DNA from: Mugil cephalus
Taxonomy: Eukaryota > Chordata > Actinopteri > Mugiliformes > Mugilidae
Length of the DNA: 64,000 nt
Direction: 5' to 3'
Assembly (NCBI RefSeq): GCF_022458985.1
Contig: NC_061786.1
Coordinates: 20,280,974-20,344,973, forward strand
The first letter of the stretch is position 1. Each line of letters starts with the position of its first letter. Under the pieces are notes generated by a model. That model made no database searches. It was not told the origin of the DNA and saw only the letters and a list, made by a program, of their open reading frames with translations. Position numbers and translations under genes: made by a program. Below, piece after piece: positions 61,301 through 64,000 of the stretch.

Positions 61301-63604
61301 TGTGAGTACATTGTGCTTAATTAAAACACGTGTCAGCTTCCGGGTCAAGTATTGATGTTGATCCTGTTGATGTTTACGGGCCACGTGCTGTCGTTTCCTC
61401 AATAATTACCGGCGTCTTTATTTACCTTTATTACTGGAGATAACAGTGCACGTGGAGTCATGGGGGGAGTTTTGTGCAGGTCTCCAAAAAACGTAACATC
61501 AACGCGGAGATAAATAAATAATAACGTCCAACAGCACTGACGTCGTTAGGCTTATTTCATCCAATCCACTCATTGATACTAATTTAACTGGAATAATTCA
61601 GTAATATCATTCAGGGCTTGAAAATCACAACTGTTTTAGTCACATTTGTAATGTGAAAATATTTGAGAGCAAACATTTATTGTGTTGTGAGTGAAAGTCA
61701 CACCTGGATGTTGATCGGTTATAAATAGTTACTGCTGGAACTTGTTGTTGCATCATGTTTGATAAGAGACTGAAATAATAATAATAATAAAAATTCCATG
61801 CTCACGTGCTACGTTTGGATACATCCTGTTCTGTAAAACCTAGTGACGCCCCTGTTCAACAAACCATCACTGAGCCACAAATAACGTTGCTGTTTATTTT
61901 CATACAGAGCACTTTCCATCATATTTTCAATGCAAGGTGTGTGCTTTGTTTGGGAAAAGCTTGAACATAATGGACGTAAAATGCATCTCACATCCTCTCG
62001 TCTCTGCTGTTTCCAGCACGGCCACAGCCACTTCAGCCCCGCAGAGCTTCCGCCAGAAAACCCTCTCCCCAACGGGGACGTCCTGGAGAAAAACGACTCC
62101 ATAGTTCTGACCAACATCACCACCATCTCCGCCGACAAGAGCGGCGCCGACCCGGAACTCCTGCACTGCAACGTGAGCCTTTCTCAGGTATCGCTTCACG
62201 CCGCGTACACATCCGCATCAGCGCGAATGTGTACGTGCTGAATTAATCTCTGCAGGTAGCCATGTCTACTCACACTAATCACTGTAAATCACAGAGCAAT
62301 CAACCCTCAGTGCCGTTTTATCTAATGAGTAGCTCAGCTTTGAGATAAACTCATAAAAACAGTGAGTCTTCACTCAGTTCTAATCTGCGGCGACCTGGCG
62401 TTTGATAGAGATTTGCTGTCCGACGCATTCTTCAATCACATGTGACAGGAATTCACCACGGACTCTAAATAGTAAAATTTCCCTGAGGCTGTTATCGGTG
62501 AGGCGTTCGGGGCCGTGGTTAATATTTAAATATCTCGTGTCGCACGGAGGAACCTGGATCAAGCTGCTGAAACAAACACACGATGAAGCAGTGGAACCAA
62601 AGCCGTGGGCCTCAGATCCTTCCCCTCTTTTGTAAATGCTGGAATTGTCCGACTTGAACACAAAGGCTCCTTGTCCCGTCTTGGGCCTCGTAAAAAAAAA
62701 AAAAAAATGGAACGTCTTGTCACTGCAGAGTGTCTCCTACCGAAGCCTAAAGGCTCTGTTTGGGTCCGCATGTTCTCCGGTTTCCTTTTAACAACACATG
62801 TGCCATTATATCTGTAATTGAAGAGTTGTGTTGCATCCACTTAGAGGAAATCTTTCCTGTTGTTGATGCTGTATCGGTTACCAGAGATTGACACACTTTG
62901 TTGATTAAAGCCTGGAGTAGTTAATTTTTTCGCTCGACCTTTGCAGGGATTTCTCTTGGTTTTTCTGCAGATCTTTGAAATGTTTTATCAGATATTGGAT
63001 TAATAATCATTGCAGCTCCCAGGTAAATTCAGCTGCACAGTCAAAGTTTCAGTTCTGCCGTGTGCCGTCAGCCTCGATGCAGCCACGTTGATAAAGCCAC
63101 AGTTTCTTAACCAGAGAGCGTTGACAGGTCCTGTTTGAAGTCCAGCCTCAGAGCTGCATTTAAAATGGAAATCTGATCTTTGAACAGAGCAGTGTCTGTT
63201 TTCTTTTTTTAAAAAAAGCTCCTTTACCCTCTCCACTGATGTTCACATTAAACATACTAATATTAACACAGAAAATACAAAAATAAAGTGTTCAAGCTCG
63301 TTTTGTTTCCTGGATAATTAGAGTTTTGGTTTTTAAACGCAGACGTACGCAGACACTGAGTCCGTGTGTCTTTGTTTTGTCCCGTCCCTCTTCCAGGACG
63401 CCCAGGTGTCCGGCGTGATGTGCCACTGGCTGCGCGGGAAACAAATCAAAAGCATCAAGACGGTGGCGTGGATGATCACGCTGAGCGACGCGCTGCACAA
63501 CTTCATCGACGGTCTGGCCATCGGCGCCTCGTTCACGGTGTCGATACTGACGGGGTTCAGCACGTCCACCGCCATCGTGTGTGAGGAGTTTCCTCACGAG
63601 CTGG
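55371..63604 (+). CDS. slc39a8: ZIP8 metal-ion transporter (partial, continues past right edge)
   Basis: Six coding exons: 55371-55595, 55979-56141, 59588-59757, 59845-59967, 62017-62187 (an alternative donor at 62172/62173 is also in phase), 63397-63604. They give the first 353 residues. ZIP8 imports Zn, Mn, Fe, Se complexes and Cd, probably with bicarbonate, across plasma and lysosomal membranes. A signal peptide (about 1-20), an extracellular domain with conserved cysteines and the first membrane segments ([36 protein letters not shown]) are followed by a short His loop (HGHSH). The transport helices carry H318-N319-D322 (HNFID) and EEFPHE at 347-352, where the leading Glu defines the ZIP8/ZIP14 group. 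The last membrane segments lie outside the window. Position after manba favours slc39a8 over slc39a14. Confidence 0.93.
56460..56778 (+). mobile_element. 5'-truncated LINE copy with (TCTAA)n tail
   Basis: In slc39a8 intron 2, AAACTGTATTTCATTGCTCT, GTACCTGCACATG and GTGAAGTTACATCTAATCTA lead into a (ATCTA)n tail at about 56750-56778. This is the standard 3' end of fish L2-like LINEs. No reverse transcriptase part is present. The left boundary is approximate. Confidence 0.6.
56780..59580. other. Rest of slc39a8 intron 2
   Basis: No exon is recognised. A (CTG)n tract of about eight units lies at 58737-58760. A CpG-richer stretch at about 58300-58500, with TCAATCAAAGCCTC and CCACGCCCC, could be regulatory. 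A frame at 58984-59253 has no known features. Confidence 0.45.
60475..60610. repeat. Percomorph-type interspersed repeat fragment
   Basis: TATTCATGCTAACATGCTAA and CATAGCAGGTTAGCATCACG in slc39a8 intron 4 belong to the same word family as the repeat at 12.1-12.7 kb. Confidence 0.45.
61015..61200 (-). repeat. LINE-type 3' end in reverse orientation
   Basis: AATCAGAATCAGAATTACTT followed by TATTAATTGAGCAGCTCC is the reverse complement of a common fish LINE end with a (CTGATT)n tail. It is truncated and lies in slc39a8 intron 4. Confidence 0.5.
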
Positions 63605-64000
63605 GTGAGCGACGGGGGGTCGTTGTTTGACCTTTTTCAGTTCCGTGCATTTTTATTTCACACCCGTGTCTGTTCGCTAAAGAACACAGATTTTCATTTA
63701 TCAACATCTAAGCATGAGCCAAGAAAAACCACCAAAAATATATTTTCTCTCACAAAGAGTTTGTCTTTAAAATAAAAATCCCTGTGTTTAAGTTTAAGAA
63801 ACCAACAAAGCATTAAAGGATAATGATAATAAATAGTGTGAGAGTAATGTGTTACAAAAGTAATGCAATTACTGTAATGCATTAGTCTTTGATTTAAAAA
63901 AAAATTATTGAAACATTTTACTTGGTACAATGGATTTTAAACAAAAAATTAAGTAACTTAATGAAGTTGTGTGTTTTTATACAAATTCGAGATTAGCAGA
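63605..64000. other. slc39a8: Start of slc39a8 intron 6
   Basis: The donor GTGAGC at 63605-63610 opens an intron that continues past the window. No further exon is seen. Confidence 0.6.

Overview
The window is ordinary nuclear DNA of a ray-finned fish, most likely a percomorph teleost. Genes are split by canonical GT-AG introns, many of them short. The proteins match vertebrate families. The introns carry relics typical of fish genomes: Tc1, hAT and piggyBac-type elements, LINE tails, LTR-like sequence and GTTAGCATGCTAA-type repeats. I read five protein-coding genes. By joining exons at splice sites I obtained a complete open frame for four of them; the fifth runs off the right edge.

Layout. 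1-4.8 kb has no recognisable coding sequence and holds repeats. 4.8-17.1 kb (minus) is cpxm1, a secreted discoidin plus M14 carboxypeptidase-like protein (13 coding exons, 754 aa). About 3 kb of divergent intergenic DNA follows. 20.7-32.1 kb (plus) is an rnf145-type multi-pass ER RING E3 ubiquitin ligase (10 coding exons, 826 aa). 34.5-39.4 kb (plus) is ube2d3, a ubiquitin-conjugating E2 with two alternative last exons (148 or 147 aa). 41.6-52.9 kb (plus) is manba, lysosomal beta-mannosidase (17 exons, 887 aa). 55.4-63.6 kb and beyond (plus) is slc39a8, the ZIP8 metal transporter; its first six coding exons are present.

Functional links. The ube2d3-manba-slc39a8 block matches the human 4q24 neighbourhood, and this supports the paralogue names. 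The human counterparts of cpxm1 and rnf145 lie on other chromosomes, so the stretch between rnf145 and ube2d3 marks a synteny junction relative to mammals. UBE2D-class E2s serve many RING E3s, so ube2d3 could supply ubiquitin to its neighbour's product, but nothing in the sequence shows a dedicated pairing. The other genes act separately: manba in lysosomal glycan breakdown, slc39a8 in Zn/Mn/Fe/Cd import, cpxm1 probably as a non-catalytic extracellular binding protein.

I found no clearly new biological system. The points most worth a second look are: an altered YLYF motif in rnf145; the tandem pair of alternative last exons in ube2d3; a LINE tail that seems to supply the splice acceptor of the last cpxm1 exon; two E-box palindromes upstream of manba; a perfect 19-bp hairpin in manba intron 1; a hAT relic with a readable BED zinc finger; and a roughly 208-bp higher-order repeat in ube2d3 intron 1. 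All gene names come from reading motifs and from recall of the families. No database search was run.
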